From contig CACIKE010000007.1 in NCBI GenBank assembly GCA_902587155.1, positions 1-58,997 on the forward strand: a stretch of 58,997 nt of DNA, given 5' to 3'. Both the position numbers and the translations under genes were made by a program. This stretch comes from an uncultured Pelagibacteraceae bacterium (GTDB lineage Bacteria > Pseudomonadota > Alphaproteobacteria > Pelagibacterales > Pelagibacteraceae). The notes under the pieces are model-generated. The model was not told where the DNA came from. It saw only the letters and a list, made by a program, of their open reading frames with translations, and searched no databases. Numbering within the stretch: the first letter of the stretch is position 1; the number at the start of each line of letters is the position of its first letter. Positions 32,717 to 41,871 of the stretch are shown one piece after another.

Positions 32717-33907
32717 TTATAAATATCTCAGTTTTTTCTTGTGATAATTGATAAATCTTTCAACATTAGATTTATTAAATGTTTTATTTTCCTCAAAAGA
32801 AACTTTTTTCATTGAGTATGCATCACTCTTTGTAATCCTAGATTGGATAGTAATATTCCCTTTGTATAGTTTAAGTTTTACGGAACCATTCACCTTATTT
32901 CTTTTTTGATCAATAATTTTTTGTAACTTAAATCTTTCTTTTGAGTACCAATAACCATTGTAAATTAATTCGGCATATCTTGGCATAATTGAATCTTTTT
33001 TGTGCATTGTTTCTTTATCCAATGTCACTGACTCAATAGCTCTATGAGCATGAATCAAAAGTGTCCCCCCCGGTGTTTCATAAACTCCTCTTGATTTAAT
33101 TCCAAGAAATCTATTTTCAACTAGGTCAACTCTGCCTATGCCATTTTTTCCAGCAATAAAATTTAATTTGGTAAGAATGTTTTTAGGATTTAATTTTTTT
33201 CCATTTATTCCAACAGGGTCTCCATTTTTAAAATTAATTGAAATAAAAGTTGGTTTATTTGGTGCTTTTTCAGGAGAGGCTGTTCTTTGGAAAATAAACT
33301 CTGGAGGTGAATTTTTTGGGTTTTCTAAAATTTTACCCTCAGTTGAGGTATGAAATAAATTATCGTCTACAGAAAAAGGGGGTGCACCTTTTTTATCTTT
33401 TGGGATGGGTATCTTATGTTTTTTTGCATAATTTATTAAATCACTTCTAGATTTTAATTTCCAAATTCTCCAAGGTGCAACAACTTTTATCTTTGGGCCA
33501 AAATAGTGGTAGCCTAACTCAAATCTAACCTGATCATTACCTTTTCCAGTCGCTCCATGAGATACTGCGTATGCTTTAAATTTTTTTGCTATTCTTATTT
33601 GGTCTTTTGCGATTAATGGTCTTGCTATGGAAGTTCCTAATAAATAAACTCCCTCATAAATCGCATTACCTCGTATCATAGGAAAAACATAATCTTTTAC
33701 AAAAAGATTTTTTAAATCTTTAATTATAATCTTTTTAACACCAAATTTTTTAGCATTATTGATTATTTTTTTTCGATTAATCTCTTGGCCTATATCAGCA
33801 GTGTAACAAATGACTTCTGCATTATAATTTTCTTGAAGCCATTTTAGAATTATAGATGTATCTAAGCCGCCTGAATAAGCTAAGACAATTCTTTTTTTTG
33901 ATTTCAT
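32717..33907 (-). CDS. argG: Argininosuccinate synthase
   Basis: A 396-aa enzyme joining citrulline and aspartate in arginine synthesis. RIVLAYSGGLDTSIILKWL is the PP-loop ATP site, AVSHGATGKGNDQVRFELGY and KKHKIPIPKDKKGAPPFSVDDNLFHTSTEGKILENP are the substrate regions, and GIGRVDLVENRFLGIKSRGVYETPGGTLL is the conserved C-terminal core. Length is normal. It is followed upstream on the same strand by the IalB-like and aldo/keto reductase genes. Confidence 0.97.
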   Translation of the reverse strand: MKSKKRIVLAYSGGLDTSIILKWLQENYNAEVICYTADIGQEINRKKIINNAKKFGVKKIIIKDLKNLFVKDYVFPMIRGNAIYEGVYLLGTSIARPLIAKDQIRIAKKFKAYAVSHGATGKGNDQVRFELGYHYFGPKIKVVAPWRIWKLKSRSDLINYAKKHKIPIPKDKKGAPPFSVDDNLFHTSTEGKILENPKNSPPEFIFQRTASPEKAPNKPTFISINFKNGDPVGINGKKLNPKNILTKLNFIAGKNGIGRVDLVENRFLGIKSRGVYETPGGTLLIHAHRAIESVTLDKETMHKKDSIMPRYAELIYNGYWYSKERFKLQKIIDQKRNKVNGSVKLKLYKGNITIQSRITKSDAYSMKKVSFEENKTFNKSNVERFINYHKKKLRYL

Positions 33908-33910
33908 TAA

Positions 33911-34417
33911 TTAACTGCAAGCTTTTTTTGCAGAATTATAGGCCTTTGTGAATCCTAATAATGAATAATGATCTATGGTTTGCGAACCTTTTTCATTGTA
34001 ACCAGTAACCATAATTCTTGATCCTTTTTTCATAACTTTAACCATGATGTTTTCTTTTTTATTACTCGTCATCCAAGCAAAACCCTGCTGTTTAATGTCA
34101 AACTTAAATTTATTATTCCCTGAAGTTGCTAAAACAGTATTATTTTTGTTAAATTCATATCCAGCAGTTGCACTTATCTCATTAGAAATTTTTTCATTCG
34201 GTCTGAAAGTAACAAATAATCTAGCATCTCTTTTATTTGTTTTTGGTGCTTGTAAAACAGGGGTAGATTGAGCAAAACAAACTTTACCAGAACTTTCTTG
34301 GACTACTAATGTTTCCCAATCCTTGAACTTACCAACTTTTTTTATATCAGCTAAACTAAATGTAATTGGAATGATTAAAAATAAAAATGTAAAGATAAAT
34401 TTTTTAATTATGGACAT
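33911..34417 (-). CDS. IalB-like periplasmic protein
   Basis: A 168-aa secreted protein: signal peptide (FIFTFLFLIIPITFSLA), then FKDWETLVVQESSGKVCFAQSTP and RDARLFVTFRPNEKISNEISATAGYEF, then KGSQTIDHYSLLGFTKAYNSAKKAC. These are blocks of the invasion-associated locus B family, widespread in free-living alphaproteobacteria despite its name. Two cysteines near the two ends could pair. It overlaps the aldo/keto reductase 3' end by 10 bases. Confidence 0.87.
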   Translation of the reverse strand: MSIIKKFIFTFLFLIIPITFSLADIKKVGKFKDWETLVVQESSGKVCFAQSTPVLQAPKTNKRDARLFVTFRPNEKISNEISATAGYEFNKNNTVLATSGNNKFKFDIKQQGFAWMTSNKKENIMVKVMKKGSRIMVTGYNEKGSQTIDHYSLLGFTKAYNSAKKACS

Positions 34418-35448
34418 GGATTAGGGTATTTCTTTTGAATTTTATTAATATCATTTATTATATCGCTGTTTAAATTTACATTTACACTTTCTATATTTGT
34501 TTTCAACTGTTCCATTGTCGTTGCTCCAATAATAACACTAGTTGTGAAATGTTGAATTTCACAGAATTTTAAAGACATTTGAGTAAAATCTAAATTATAT
34601 TTTTTTGAAATTTTGTAGTATTCATCAATGGCTTTTTGACCATTTTCATTTTTATACCTGTTAAAATTTTTAAATAATTGCATTCTCGATTTTGCTGGTA
34701 ATTTATTATTTCTATATTTTCCTGTTAAATATCCAAACGCCAATGGAGAGTAAGCTAATAATCCACTTTGCTCCCTAATGGAAATTTCCGCTAAACCAAC
34801 CTCATACGTTCGATTCAGTAAGTTATAAGGATTTTGGACAGACATCATTCTTGGAAGTCCTTTCACCTTTGAGATTTCAAGAAATTTTGATAAACCCCAA
34901 GCAGTTTCATTGGACAAACCTACATATCTTATTTTGCCTTGTTCAATAAATTTTTTTAAACTTTCTAAAATTTCTTCAAAAGGTGTCCAATCTTTATCAT
35001 TTTCGTCATGTTCATAACCATAATCACCAAAAAAATTTGTATTCCTTTCGGGCCAGTGAAGTTGATATAAATCAATATAGTCTGTTTTTAATCTTCTTAA
35101 ACTTTCATCTAAAGCTTCTGTAATTTTCTTTTTACCAAAACTATTTCCACCACCTCTAATATATTTGTTCGATGTATTTCCACAAACTTTAGTAGCAAGA
35201 ACAACATCATTCCTTTTTTTTGTTTTTTGAAACCAATTACCAATTATTTTCTCAGTTTCTCCATAGGTTTCTTCTCTCATGGGAATTGAATATATTTCAG
35301 CTGTATCCCAAAAATTTACTCCTTGGCTCAAAGCAAAATCCATTTGTTCAAAACCTTCCCTCTCTGAATTTTGTTCCCCCCAGGTCATTGTGCCGAGACA
35401 AATTGTGCTTACATCTAGATCAGTATTTCCTAATTTTTTGTAATTCAT
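34408..35448 (-). CDS. Aldo/keto reductase (Tas-like)
   Basis: A 346-aa NADPH-dependent TIM-barrel reductase. LDVSTICLGTMTWGEQN, VNFWDTAEIYSIP, KTDYIDLYQLHWPERN, IRYVGLSNETAWGL and SVIIGATTMEQLKTNI carry the catalytic Asp-Tyr-Lys-His set of the family (Asp and Tyr in WDTAEIY, Lys in LATKVCG, His in QLHW). The substrate is unknown. Confidence 0.93.
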   Translation of the reverse strand: MNYKKLGNTDLDVSTICLGTMTWGEQNSEREGFEQMDFALSQGVNFWDTAEIYSIPMREETYGETEKIIGNWFQKTKKRNDVVLATKVCGNTSNKYIRGGGNSFGKKKITEALDESLRRLKTDYIDLYQLHWPERNTNFFGDYGYEHDENDKDWTPFEEILESLKKFIEQGKIRYVGLSNETAWGLSKFLEISKVKGLPRMMSVQNPYNLLNRTYEVGLAEISIREQSGLLAYSPLAFGYLTGKYRNNKLPAKSRMQLFKNFNRYKNENGQKAIDEYYKISKKYNLDFTQMSLKFCEIQHFTTSVIIGATTMEQLKTNIESVNVNLNSDIINDINKIQKKYPNPCP

Positions 35449-35525
35449 TAGTATTTTACAATATTAGTCATTTATTGTTTTTTTGATATCTTGAATAATT
35501 AATAAAAGATTATATATGTTACAGT

Positions 35526-36290
35526 ATGGAATTTAATAAAAAAGGTATTCTTGGAAGAGCAAAAGAGGCTGCACAACAATCAACAGCAGTAACAGATGAA
35601 GGCTTAAGAGCCTACATGTTAAAAGTATATAACTACATGGCAACAGGAATCCTGATGACAGGGATAGTTGCCCTTATAACTTTCAAAATGTCTGTTGTGA
35701 CTGATAGCTCAGGATCTATAGTTGGACTAACTCAAGTGGGTAACGCAATTTATATGTCTGGGTTAAAATGGTTGGTGATGTTAGCTCCGCTTGGAATCGT
35801 GTTTTATATGAGCTTTGGTATAAATAAAATGAGTGCAGCTAAAGCACAAACAACATTTTGGATTTTTGCCGCATTAATGGGTCTTTCTCTTTCGTCAATT
35901 TTATTAGTCTATACTGGCATGAGTATCACAAGAGTATTTTTTATTTGTTCCGCAACATTTGGAGCAATGAGTATATATGGATATACAACTAAAAGAGACT
36001 TAACGAAATTAGGATCTTTTTTAATGATGGGATTAATTGGTATTATTATCGCATCAATAGTCAATATATTTATGAAATCCTCAATGATGTATTTCGTAAT
36101 TTCTATTTTAGGTGTTTTAATTTTTGTAGGACTTACTGCTTACGATACACAAAAAATCAAAAACATGTATGCGGCTAGTGACACGGGTGAATTAATGGGC
36201 AAAAAAGCTGTAATGGGTGCATTAACGCTTTATTTGGACTTTATTAATTTATTTATCATGCTGCTTAGACTTTTTGGTCAAAGAAGATAA
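35526..36290 (+). CDS. Bax inhibitor-1 / YccA family membrane protein
   Basis: A 254-aa protein with a cytosolic N-terminus followed by about seven membrane helices. AYMLKVYNYMATGILMTGIVALI opens the BI-1 domain, and ILGVLIFVGLTAYDTQKIKNMY with the paired acidic position, then KKAVMGALTLYLDFINLFIMLLRLFGQRR, closes it. Members act as pH-sensitive calcium leak channels or modulate FtsH. It is divergent from the aldo/keto reductase. Confidence 0.93.
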   Translation: MEFNKKGILGRAKEAAQQSTAVTDEGLRAYMLKVYNYMATGILMTGIVALITFKMSVVTDSSGSIVGLTQVGNAIYMSGLKWLVMLAPLGIVFYMSFGINKMSAAKAQTTFWIFAALMGLSLSSILLVYTGMSITRVFFICSATFGAMSIYGYTTKRDLTKLGSFLMMGLIGIIIASIVNIFMKSSMMYFVISILGVLIFVGLTAYDTQKIKNMYAASDTGELMGKKAVMGALTLYLDFINLFIMLLRLFGQRR

Positions 36291-36291
36291 T

Positions 36292-36633
36292 TTAAAGTTT
36301 TTTCCAATTAATATTTTTCAACAGATTATTTAAATCGGACGAATTTCTAAATATTTTTCCATTTGCATCGGTAATTAAGTATTTAAGATTTTTATTTTTT
36401 GGCTTAAAATTTTTGCAGATCTTGTACAGAGCATTTTCTGTAGTATTTTTAAAAACACTAAAACCAACTTGTTTGCTTGAAATATTAAGTCCATAGTCTT
36501 TCCATGATCCTTCAGAGACCATTTTAGCGTATAAGTCTAAAATAATCTTTAATTCATCCTTTTCAAAAAAATGTTTTTCTTCAATATTCTTTTTATTAAC
36601 ATTATTGATTATTAGACGTAGATTGTTATTCAT
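36292..36633 (-). CDS. DUF2794 protein
   Basis: A 113-aa alphaproteobacterial protein. FFEKDELKIILDLYAKMVSEGSWKDYGLNISSKQVGFSVFKNTTENALYKICKNFKP matches the conserved core of DUF2794 (normally RxEL..IL.LYGRMVA.GEWRDYAI...). Function unknown. It overlaps yciB by 8 bases. Confidence 0.87.
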   Translation of the reverse strand: MNNNLRLIINNVNKKNIEEKHFFEKDELKIILDLYAKMVSEGSWKDYGLNISSKQVGFSVFKNTTENALYKICKNFKPKNKNLKYLITDANGKIFRNSSDLNNLLKNINWKKL

Positions 36634-37183
36634 TTGTTTTATACTTATTTATTAAACCTATTTGAAAAGCAGTAAATATAAATGTAATTGGTAATAGTCC
36701 CCACACTTTAAAGTTTACCCAAAATTCCTCAGTTTGAGTTCGCCAAACTATCTCATTGAGTATTGCAAGACCAAAAAAGAAATATATCCATCTTTTGTTT
36801 AATATTTCCCATCCTTCATTAGTGAGTGAGACAGAGTTACCCATTAATTTTTTTAAAACAGGCTCATTTGTGAAGTACCTCCCAAATATCAGAGCGAATG
36901 CAAATAGAATATTTATAATTGTTGGTTTGATATAAATAAAAATTGGATTATCAAAGTAAATTGTTAAGCCCCCAAATAAAGTGATTAAAATTCCACTTAA
37001 TAAAGGAATCTTTGGTATTTTTTTTTCTAAAAACCAAACGATAGCTAATGCAATTATTGTCGCAATAATAAAAGGGGGAATTGCAATTTTTAAGTCTTTT
37101 CCACTATCGTAGTAGTAGTAAAAAAAAATTATTAGGGGTCCAAAATCTGTTAGAAACTTTAAAAAAGATTTGTTCACAGGCAA
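36626..37183 (-). CDS. yciB: Inner-membrane septation protein A homologue (YciB/IspZ)
   Basis: A 185-aa polytopic protein of family-typical length. FLKFLTDFGPLIIFFYYYY at the start, GGLTIYFDNPIFIYIKPTIINILFAFAL in the middle and ILNEIVWRTQTEEFWVNFKVWGLLPITFIFTAFQ at the end are YciB hallmarks. It is thought to link cell-division and elongation machineries and is a frequent ftsY neighbour in alphaproteobacteria, although ftsY lies elsewhere in this window. Confidence 0.93.
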   Translation of the reverse strand: MPVNKSFLKFLTDFGPLIIFFYYYYDSGKDLKIAIPPFIIATIIALAIVWFLEKKIPKIPLLSGILITLFGGLTIYFDNPIFIYIKPTIINILFAFALIFGRYFTNEPVLKKLMGNSVSLTNEGWEILNKRWIYFFFGLAILNEIVWRTQTEEFWVNFKVWGLLPITFIFTAFQIGLINKYKTNE

Positions 37184-37262
37184 GATATTAACATAAATAA
37201 TATTTTCATAAAAACTTTTAATTTTTCTTATTGATTTTTGTTTTTAAATACCCATACTAAAT

Positions 37263-37586
37263 ATGATGGCAATTCAAAAAGCTAAATTTTCAATTGGTGA
37301 TATAGTGAAACATAAACACTTCGACTTTCGAGGTGTAATTTATGATGTTGATTTTGAATTTAATAATTCAGAAGAATGGTATCAATCGATCCCAAAAAAT
37401 GTAAGGCCAAGAAAAGATCAGCCTTTTTATCATCTGTTAGCTGAAAATGATGAAATCACATACGAGGCATACGTTTCCGAGCAAAATCTTCTTGTTGATG
37501 ACTCAGATGAACCAATTAAACATCCTTTAATTGAAGAAATTTTCTCTGGGAAAAAGGGATCTAGCTATTTCAAGCTATCTAATTAA
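37263..37586 (+). CDS. hspQ: Heat shock protein HspQ (YccV-like, hemimethylated-DNA-binding family)
   Basis: A 107-aa protein; AKFSIGDIVKHKHFDFRGVIYDVDFEFNNSEEWYQ, followed by QPFYHLLAENDEITYEAYVSEQNLLVDDSDEPIKHP, is the full YccV-like domain. In enterobacteria HspQ stimulates Lon and binds hemimethylated DNA. Two adjacent ATG codons exist; starting at the second removes one residue. It is transcribed divergently from yciB. Confidence 0.92.
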   Translation: MMAIQKAKFSIGDIVKHKHFDFRGVIYDVDFEFNNSEEWYQSIPKNVRPRKDQPFYHLLAENDEITYEAYVSEQNLLVDDSDEPIKHPLIEEIFSGKKGSSYFKLSN

Positions 37587-37621
37587 ATAAATCACTTTTT
37601 TAACACATTTAGCTCAAACCT

Positions 37622-37725
37622 TTGACACAGCAATTTGTTTTTATGAGGTTAATTCTGATCAAGGGTGCTACTTATTTACCCTTCGTTATTATCTCCCTCT
37701 GGCATTCTTGATCAGGCAGTTTTTT
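37622..37725 (+). promoter_or_regulatory. Candidate attenuator or small RNA between hspQ and the ccm operon
   Basis: A perfect TTGACA box at 37622-37627 is followed about 28 bases later by a long inverted repeat. CTGATCAAGGGTGC (37655-37668) pairs with GCATTCTTGATCAG (37702-37715) through 14 pairs including two G-U, with a 33-base loop, and T6 lies at 37720-37725, 22 bases before the ccmC start. It could be the hspQ terminator, a stand-alone small RNA or a transcription attenuator for the ccm operon. The matching -10 is weak (TATGAG at 37642, spacing 14). Confidence 0.5.
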
Positions 37726-37747
37726 CATAATAAATATAATCTCATAT

Positions 37748-38455
37748 ATGTTTAAATATTTTGAACCGAATAAAATTTTTTCGATAACTTCAAAAGCTCC
37801 TAAGTATGTGTTATTTTTATTTATTATCATTCTTTCAATAGGATTAACAGAAGCGTTAATATTATCTCCTGAGGATTATAAGCAAAGTCACTCTGTCAGA
37901 ATTATGTATGTTCATGTTCCAGCAGCTTGGATTTCGCTTGGAATTTTTTCAGTTATTACTTTTTTATCTATAGTTGGATATATTTTTAAAATAAGAAATT
38001 TTTTTTTAATCGCAAAAAGTTTGGCTCCCTCTGGGTTGGTATTTAATATAATAGCTCTTGTTACTGGTTCCATATGGGGCAAACCCACATGGGGAACTTG
38101 GTGGGCTTGGGATGCAAGAATAACTTCAATGTTAATACTAGCACTGTTTTACATAATGTATCTTGTTGCATGGAGAATTTTTGAAGATAATGACAAAGCA
38201 TTTAAAGTCACATCAATTATAACAATTTTGGGAATTATTAATGTTCCTATAATTAAGTATTCAGTAGATTGGTGGAATACATTGCATCAACCAGCTTCAA
38301 TCAACATACTCTCGAAGTCTTCAATTCACATATCAATGCTGTTTCCATTAATGACAATGACTGCGGCATTTGCCCTATTTTCTCTACTGATTTTTTTAAT
38401 GAAATATAATACAGAACTGATAAAAATTAAGAATAAAGGGTTAGATAGATTATGA
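37748..38455 (+). CDS. ccmC: Haem exporter subunit CcmC
   Basis: A 235-aa membrane protein with six helices. RIMYVHVPAAWISLG and the tryptophan-rich periplasmic WWD motif GKPTWGTWWAWDARITSMLIL, with flanking histidines (VHVP and WWNTLHQPASI), bind haem for transfer to CcmE. It is the first gene of a continuous ccmC-D-E-F-G-H run; ccmD starts inside its stop region with a 4-base overlap. Confidence 0.96.
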   Translation: MFKYFEPNKIFSITSKAPKYVLFLFIIILSIGLTEALILSPEDYKQSHSVRIMYVHVPAAWISLGIFSVITFLSIVGYIFKIRNFFLIAKSLAPSGLVFNIIALVTGSIWGKPTWGTWWAWDARITSMLILALFYIMYLVAWRIFEDNDKAFKVTSIITILGIINVPIIKYSVDWWNTLHQPASINILSKSSIHISMLFPLMTMTAAFALFSLLIFLMKYNTELIKIKNKGLDRL

Positions 38456-38679
38456 TTGAAAATTTATTTTTTATGAATGGATATGGGCTGTATGTTTGGT
38501 CAGCATTTTCGTTTACTTTAATAAGTTTTTTGACACTTTTTTTGGTTATCAAAATTCAATACAAAAAAGAAAGAAATAAATTTTTAGCAAAATTTGGATC
38601 TTTAGATTCTGAGAGAGCAGCTTTTGCAAAATCTCAAAGTATAAATAAAGAAATTTTGTCAAATACTTCAAACATTTAA
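38452..38679 (+). CDS. ccmD: Haem exporter protein CcmD
   Basis: A 75-aa single-helix protein; MNGYGLYVWSAFSFTLISFLTLFLVIKIQYKKER is the CcmD pattern (G-x-Y-x-x-Y-V-W.. then a helix and a basic stretch). It is longer than most CcmD, with an additional polar tail. It releases holo-CcmE from the CcmABC complex. Confidence 0.88.
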   Translation: MIENLFFMNGYGLYVWSAFSFTLISFLTLFLVIKIQYKKERNKFLAKFGSLDSERAAFAKSQSINKEILSNTSNI

Positions 38680-38689
38680 CTTTTGAAAC

Positions 38690-39109
38690 ATGTATGGGCG
38701 AAAAGTTAAATTAAGATTTTTTTTTATATTATTAATAATAACAACCTTAACGTTATCAGTCTTTTTATTAGTTAAGTCTTTAGAAGAAAACGTTATTTTT
38801 TTTAAGTCTCCAACAGAAATTAAAACTTTAAGTGAAATTGATAAAAAGAAAATTAGAATAGGTGGAATGGTTAAAAAAGACTCTATAACTATGATTTCGA
38901 AAGAAATTAAATTTATTGTTACAGATTTTAAAAACGAGATAAATGTTGTTTATTCTGGGGTCGTACCGAACCTTTTTGCTGAGGAGAAGGGCGTTGTTGC
39001 TGAGGGATATTTAAAAGATAAAAATTTTTTTTTAGCTACAAAAATTTTGGCTAAACATGATGAAAATTATATGCCGCCAGAGGTTAAGGCGGCATTAGAG
39101 GAGAAATAA
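38690..39109 (+). CDS. ccmE: Cytochrome c maturation haem chaperone CcmE
   Basis: A 139-aa membrane-anchored OB-fold protein. An N-terminal helix ([21 protein letters not shown]) precedes [13 protein letters not shown] and [34 protein letters not shown], and the covalent haem-binding histidine lies in [14 protein letters not shown]. It carries haem from CcmC to CcmF in the periplasm. Confidence 0.96.
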   Translation: MYGRKVKLRFFFILLIITTLTLSVFLLVKSLEENVIFFKSPTEIKTLSEIDKKKIRIGGMVKKDSITMISKEIKFIVTDFKNEINVVYSGVVPNLFAEEKGVVAEGYLKDKNFFLATKILAKHDENYMPPEVKAALEEK

Positions 39110-39111
39110 AT

Positions 39112-40989
39112 TTGGCGAGTTTAATAGGTTCTTATTCATTAAGTTTTGGACTTCTTTTTTCAATTTTAATTATTTTTTTTTCAGTTAAAAATTTAAAAGA
39201 TGCTGAAATCTTAGACAAAAAGATAATAACTTTTACATTTATTCAATTTTTCTTAGTAGTCATAAGTTTTTTTGGATTAATTATCTCTTTTATTAACTCA
39301 GATTTTAGCAACGAAACTGTTTTTAATCACTCTCATACAACCAAACCATTATTTTATAAAATTTCAGGAACTTGGGGTAATCATGAGGGTAGCCTATTGT
39401 TATGGTTGCTAGTATTAACTTTGTTTATTTCAATTTTTTTAATTAAATCTAATCAACAACCAAAAAAGTACAGAATTTTTACCTTATTATTTCAACAAAT
39501 AATAATTGTAGGTTTTTTTATTTTTTTGATTAAGACTTCAAGCCCATTTAATTATATTTTTCCAGCACCAAATGAGGGTTTAGGCTTGAACCCAATTTTA
39601 CAAGACCCTGCTTTAGCAATACATCCACCAATTCTATATTTAGGTTATGTAGGTTCTTCAATAATTTTCTCGTCAGCTCTTGCTGCCATGGTTACATCAT
39701 ATGTTTCAAAAGAATGGGCAAAGCATATTAAACAATGGGTTTTAGCATCTTGGGTTTTTCTCACACTAGGAATTTTACTTGGATCTATTTGGGCATATTA
39801 TGAATTAGGTTGGGGAGGTTTTTGGTTTTGGGATCCAGTTGAAAATGTATCTTTAATGCCATGGTTTGCGCTAACAACTTTACTTCACTGTATTTTAGTT
39901 TTGGAGAAGAAGAAAATATTAACTTCATGGGCCATGATATTGTCAATTGCAACTTTTGCTTTGAGTATGAGTGGTACTTTTTTAGTAAGATCTGGAATTT
40001 TAAATTCAGTTCATACATTTGCCAATGATCCAGAGAGAGGTTTATTTATATTAATTTTTCTTTTTACACTTATTTTTTTATCTATTTTTATTTTCATTTT
40101 TTTTCATTCAGAAAAAGAAAAATTAGAAAATAATTTTTTTTGGTTAAGCAAGGAGACATCTATTTTAATTAATAATTGGTTTATGATGTATTTTTTATCA
40201 GTAGTTTTAATAGGAACAATTTATCCAATATTTCTAGAAGTTATAACTGCAAATAAAATATCCGTCGGACCACCTTTTTATAACAAACTCATATTACCTT
40301 TCTTAATTCCATTTTTAATAGCTATGGCAATTGGACCCAATCTGAATTGGGTTAAATCAGATTTTAAAGATAAGTTTTATATGACTATATTTTTAATAAT
40401 ATCTTTTTTGTTATCAGCAGTAATAATTAAACAATTTGATATAAATTTTTTGATAAACACAATTTTGGTTACTTCTGCTTTCTTCTTATTTTTTTCTACT
40501 TCTAGAGAATTTTTTGTCAAAAGATTTAGAAATTTATCTCAGAACATTGCTCATTTTGGTTTTAGCTTATTAATTCTGAGTATTTTATTTAATAATATTT
40601 TTTCTAATGAGGTAATTACTAACCTAAAAATTGGTGAAACATTCACGGCTGAAAAATTCACGATTAACTTTGAGAATATTGAGCAAGAAGATGAAAAAAA
40701 CTTCAAAGCAATTATAGGAAAATTTAATGTACAAAATTTGGATGGGTCATCAGATATCCTCAATCCTGAGTTAAGAATATATAATCAACCAAATATAATT
40801 ACGAGTGAGGCTGATATTAAAACTAACTTACTCACAGATAAATTTATGACGATGAATTATGTTCAGAACCAGGAATATTTTAATGTTAGATATCAAGTTA
40901 AACCTTTTATGATTTGGATATGGATTTCAGTAATATTAATAAGTTTAGGTGGTTTTTTAAGTTTTTTTAAAAAAAGATATGAAATCTAA
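39112..40989 (+). CDS. ccmF: Cytochrome c haem lyase subunit CcmF
   Basis: A 625-aa polytopic protein that joins haem to apocytochrome c. GTWGNHEGSLLLWLL, NPILQDPALAIHPPILYLGYVG, the WWD motif WGGFWFWDPVENVSLMPW and SMSGTFLVRSGILNSVHTFA are family signatures. I use the TTG at 39112, 2 bases after ccmE. Its end overlaps ccmG by 11 bases. Confidence 0.96.
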   Translation: MASLIGSYSLSFGLLFSILIIFFSVKNLKDAEILDKKIITFTFIQFFLVVISFFGLIISFINSDFSNETVFNHSHTTKPLFYKISGTWGNHEGSLLLWLLVLTLFISIFLIKSNQQPKKYRIFTLLFQQIIIVGFFIFLIKTSSPFNYIFPAPNEGLGLNPILQDPALAIHPPILYLGYVGSSIIFSSALAAMVTSYVSKEWAKHIKQWVLASWVFLTLGILLGSIWAYYELGWGGFWFWDPVENVSLMPWFALTTLLHCILVLEKKKILTSWAMILSIATFALSMSGTFLVRSGILNSVHTFANDPERGLFILIFLFTLIFLSIFIFIFFHSEKEKLENNFFWLSKETSILINNWFMMYFLSVVLIGTIYPIFLEVITANKISVGPPFYNKLILPFLIPFLIAMAIGPNLNWVKSDFKDKFYMTIFLIISFLLSAVIIKQFDINFLINTILVTSAFFLFFSTSREFFVKRFRNLSQNIAHFGFSLLILSILFNNIFSNEVITNLKIGETFTAEKFTINFENIEQEDEKNFKAIIGKFNVQNLDGSSDILNPELRIYNQPNIITSEADIKTNLLTDKFMTMNYVQNQEYFNVRYQVKPFMIWIWISVILISLGGFLSFFKKRYEI

Positions 40990-41497
40990 ATTTATTCCAT
41001 TAATTTTAATCTTAATTTTTTTAATTACTTTTGTAATTTTTTTCAAAGGTTTAAAAAATTCAAATATTTATACTCCGGACACCAATTTAAAAAAAGAAGT
41101 TCCATCATTCAAGTTAAAATCTTTTGAGGATAATTCTGTTGTTATCTCAGAAAAAATTTTTAAAGATAACGATTATTATTTTATGAACATTTGGGCATCA
41201 TGGTGTATCCCCTGCAAGGAGGAACATAAATTTTTAATGGAGTTAAAAAAAGACGACAAAATCGAATTAATAGGATTTAATTATAAAGATAACTTTACAA
41301 ATGCCTCAAGTTTTTTAAAAGATTTGGGGAATCCTTACGATATAATTGTATCAGATAAAGATGGTACAGCCTCAATTGAATGGGGTGCTTATGGGGTGCC
41401 AGAAAGTTTTTTGGTATATCAAAATAAAATTATAAAAAGATTTATTGGACCAATAAACAATGAGGATTTATTAGAAATTCAAAAAATAATTAGATGA
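40979..41497 (+). CDS. ccmG: Periplasmic thiol:disulfide oxidoreductase CcmG (DsbE)
   Basis: A 172-aa membrane-anchored thioredoxin. One N-terminal helix, then VPSFKLKSFEDN, the active-site WASWCIPCKEEH and WGAYGVPESFLVYQNKIIKRFIGPI with the cis-proline and the family's acidic groove. It keeps apocytochrome c or CcmH cysteines reduced. It overlaps ccmH by 4 bases. Confidence 0.95.
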   Translation: MKSKFIPLILILIFLITFVIFFKGLKNSNIYTPDTNLKKEVPSFKLKSFEDNSVVISEKIFKDNDYYFMNIWASWCIPCKEEHKFLMELKKDDKIELIGFNYKDNFTNASSFLKDLGNPYDIIVSDKDGTASIEWGAYGVPESFLVYQNKIIKRFIGPINNEDLLEIQKIIR

Positions 41498-41856
41498 AAT
41501 TTAATAATATATTTTTGATTGTAGCTATAATTTTAAATTTTAATTTCTTAAAGGCAGATGAAATTAAAACTGAAAATGAAATAGCAAAAAATTTAAGATG
41601 CTTAATTTGTCAAGGCCAGTCAGTGTATGACTCAGATTCAGAATTCGCGATAAGTCTAAAGTTAGTTATCAAAAATAAAATCCAAGAAGGTCTAAGTGAG
41701 GATCAAATATATAATTTTTTAAAAATGAAATATGGAGAATGGATATTGTATGATCCTATTTTCAACAGAAATACTTATTTTTTATGGTTATTGCCTATCT
41801 TGATATTCTTAGCGGGTGGTGCAATAATCATTAAAAGGTTTTATAATAAAAAATAA
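41494..41856 (+). CDS. ccmH: Cytochrome c maturation protein CcmH
   Basis: A 120-aa protein: signal peptide, the redox motif NLRCLICQGQSVYDSDSEFA (LRCxxC), then LVIKNKIQEGLSEDQIYNFLKMKYGEWILYDP, and a C-terminal membrane helix. It corresponds to the N-terminal (CcmL) half of E. coli CcmH; the TPR half (CcmI) is absent here. It is the last ccm gene of the run. Confidence 0.95.
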   Translation: MKFNNIFLIVAIILNFNFLKADEIKTENEIAKNLRCLICQGQSVYDSDSEFAISLKLVIKNKIQEGLSEDQIYNFLKMKYGEWILYDPIFNRNTYFLWLLPILIFLAGGAIIIKRFYNKK

Positions 41857-41871
41857 TCTTAATTAAGTACC

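Noticed and set aside
37655-37715. Inverted repeat near ccmC as SRP or 6S RNA
   Set aside because: Neither the SRP core nor the 6S internal bubble could be recognised; kept as an unassigned structured element.
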